Positions 6,721 through 6,881 of a stretch of 6,881 nt of DNA are shown here, piece after piece (the first letter of the stretch is position 1; each line of letters begins with the position of its first letter). This DNA is from Labilibaculum sp032125735 (lineage in GTDB: Bacteria; Bacteroidota; Bacteroidia; Bacteroidales; Marinifilaceae). The stretch is from the NCBI GenBank assembly GCA_032125735.1, contig JAQBBZ010000225.1:1-6881 (forward strand), given 5' to 3'. The translations under genes were made by a program, and so were the position numbers. The notes under the pieces are model-generated. The model saw only the letters and a program-made list of their open reading frames with translations. It did not search any database and was not told the origin of the DNA.

Positions 6721-6881
6721 TTATTGGCTTTTTTACAGAAAAATCTGCAGTTCGGACATAAAGGCATGCAGTTGTCTTTATGCAAGCTTTTATTGCAGGC
6801 ATATTGCATCATCTGAACTTGGTTTATATCACCAAATTTATTGCGGATATTTTTTAAATGAGTTCGAACGGTTGTTTGACT
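6717..6881 (-). CDS. C-terminal part of a LuxR-type HTH protein with a cysteine-rich tail (5' end outside the window)
   Basis: The minus strand from the right edge reads 54 codons to a TAA at 6719-6717. The first part, TTVRTHLKNIRNKFGDINQV, matches the recognition helix and following turn of LuxR/GerE DNA-binding domains (pattern TV..HL.NI..K.G). QMMQYACNKSL then fits the last helix of that domain. The tail is unusual: HKDNCMPLCPNCRFFCKK, which with the preceding Cys gives five cysteines spaced C-x8-C-x3-C-x2-C-x3-C. This could bind zinc or an iron-sulfur cluster, or respond to redox, but that is inference. The N-terminal sensor or receiver part is not visible, so it could be a response regulator or a stand-alone regulator. 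It converges with the receptor gene and the two stop codons overlap, sharing 6717-6720. Confidence 0.75.
   Translation of the reverse strand, partial: SQTTVRTHLKNIRNKFGDINQVQMMQYACNKSLHKDNCMPLCPNCRFFCKKANN

Noticed and set aside
1..6881. CRISPR array, insertion sequence, tRNA or rRNA
   Set aside because: I found no spaced direct repeats, transposase motifs, terminal inverted repeats or conserved RNA gene sequences by eye.

Overview
The window looks like chromosome from a member of the Bacteroidota. The base composition is AT-rich and start codons lack clear Shine-Dalgarno sequences. The TonB-dependent receptor has the carboxypeptidase-D-like N-terminal domain typical of the phylum, and the GNAT-nitrilase fusion closely resembles versions I know from Bacteroidota. 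A marine or Marinilabiliales-like lineage is only a guess. I see no insertion sequence, CRISPR array, tRNA, rRNA or prophage signature.

Layout, left to right. (1) A 3'-truncated NhaA-type Na+/H+ antiporter on the minus strand starts at 1093 and runs off the left edge; it has no stop codon in the window. (2) A gene-free stretch of about 425 bp is probably its leader and promoter, bordered by a strong minus-strand terminator hairpin. (3) A minus-strand fusion of a GNAT acetyltransferase and a carbon-nitrogen hydrolase follows (506 aa). (4) A 334 bp gap holds a textbook minus-strand terminator for the next gene and a small palindrome. (5) A minus-strand NYN-domain protein with a C-terminal OST-HTH/LOTUS module (250 aa) is a predicted RNA-processing or RNA-binding protein. 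(6) A 247 bp divergent promoter region contains two outward-facing copies of CTTACCTTTA. (7) A plus-strand outer-membrane TonB-dependent receptor of 781 aa follows. (8) At the right edge, the C-terminus of a minus-strand LuxR-type HTH protein with a cysteine-rich tail has a stop codon that overlaps the receptor stop.

The genes do not look like one pathway. The three left-hand genes share a strand, but two terminators separate them, so each is probably transcribed alone. The receptor and the HTH gene converge.

The most notable observations are missing key residues in otherwise well-conserved enzymes. The nitrilase domain has Ser where the catalytic Cys should be, and the antiporter has Asn where E. 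coli NhaA has Lys300. The HTH protein with a Cys cluster is also worth a look. I did not find convincing evidence of a new multi-gene system.
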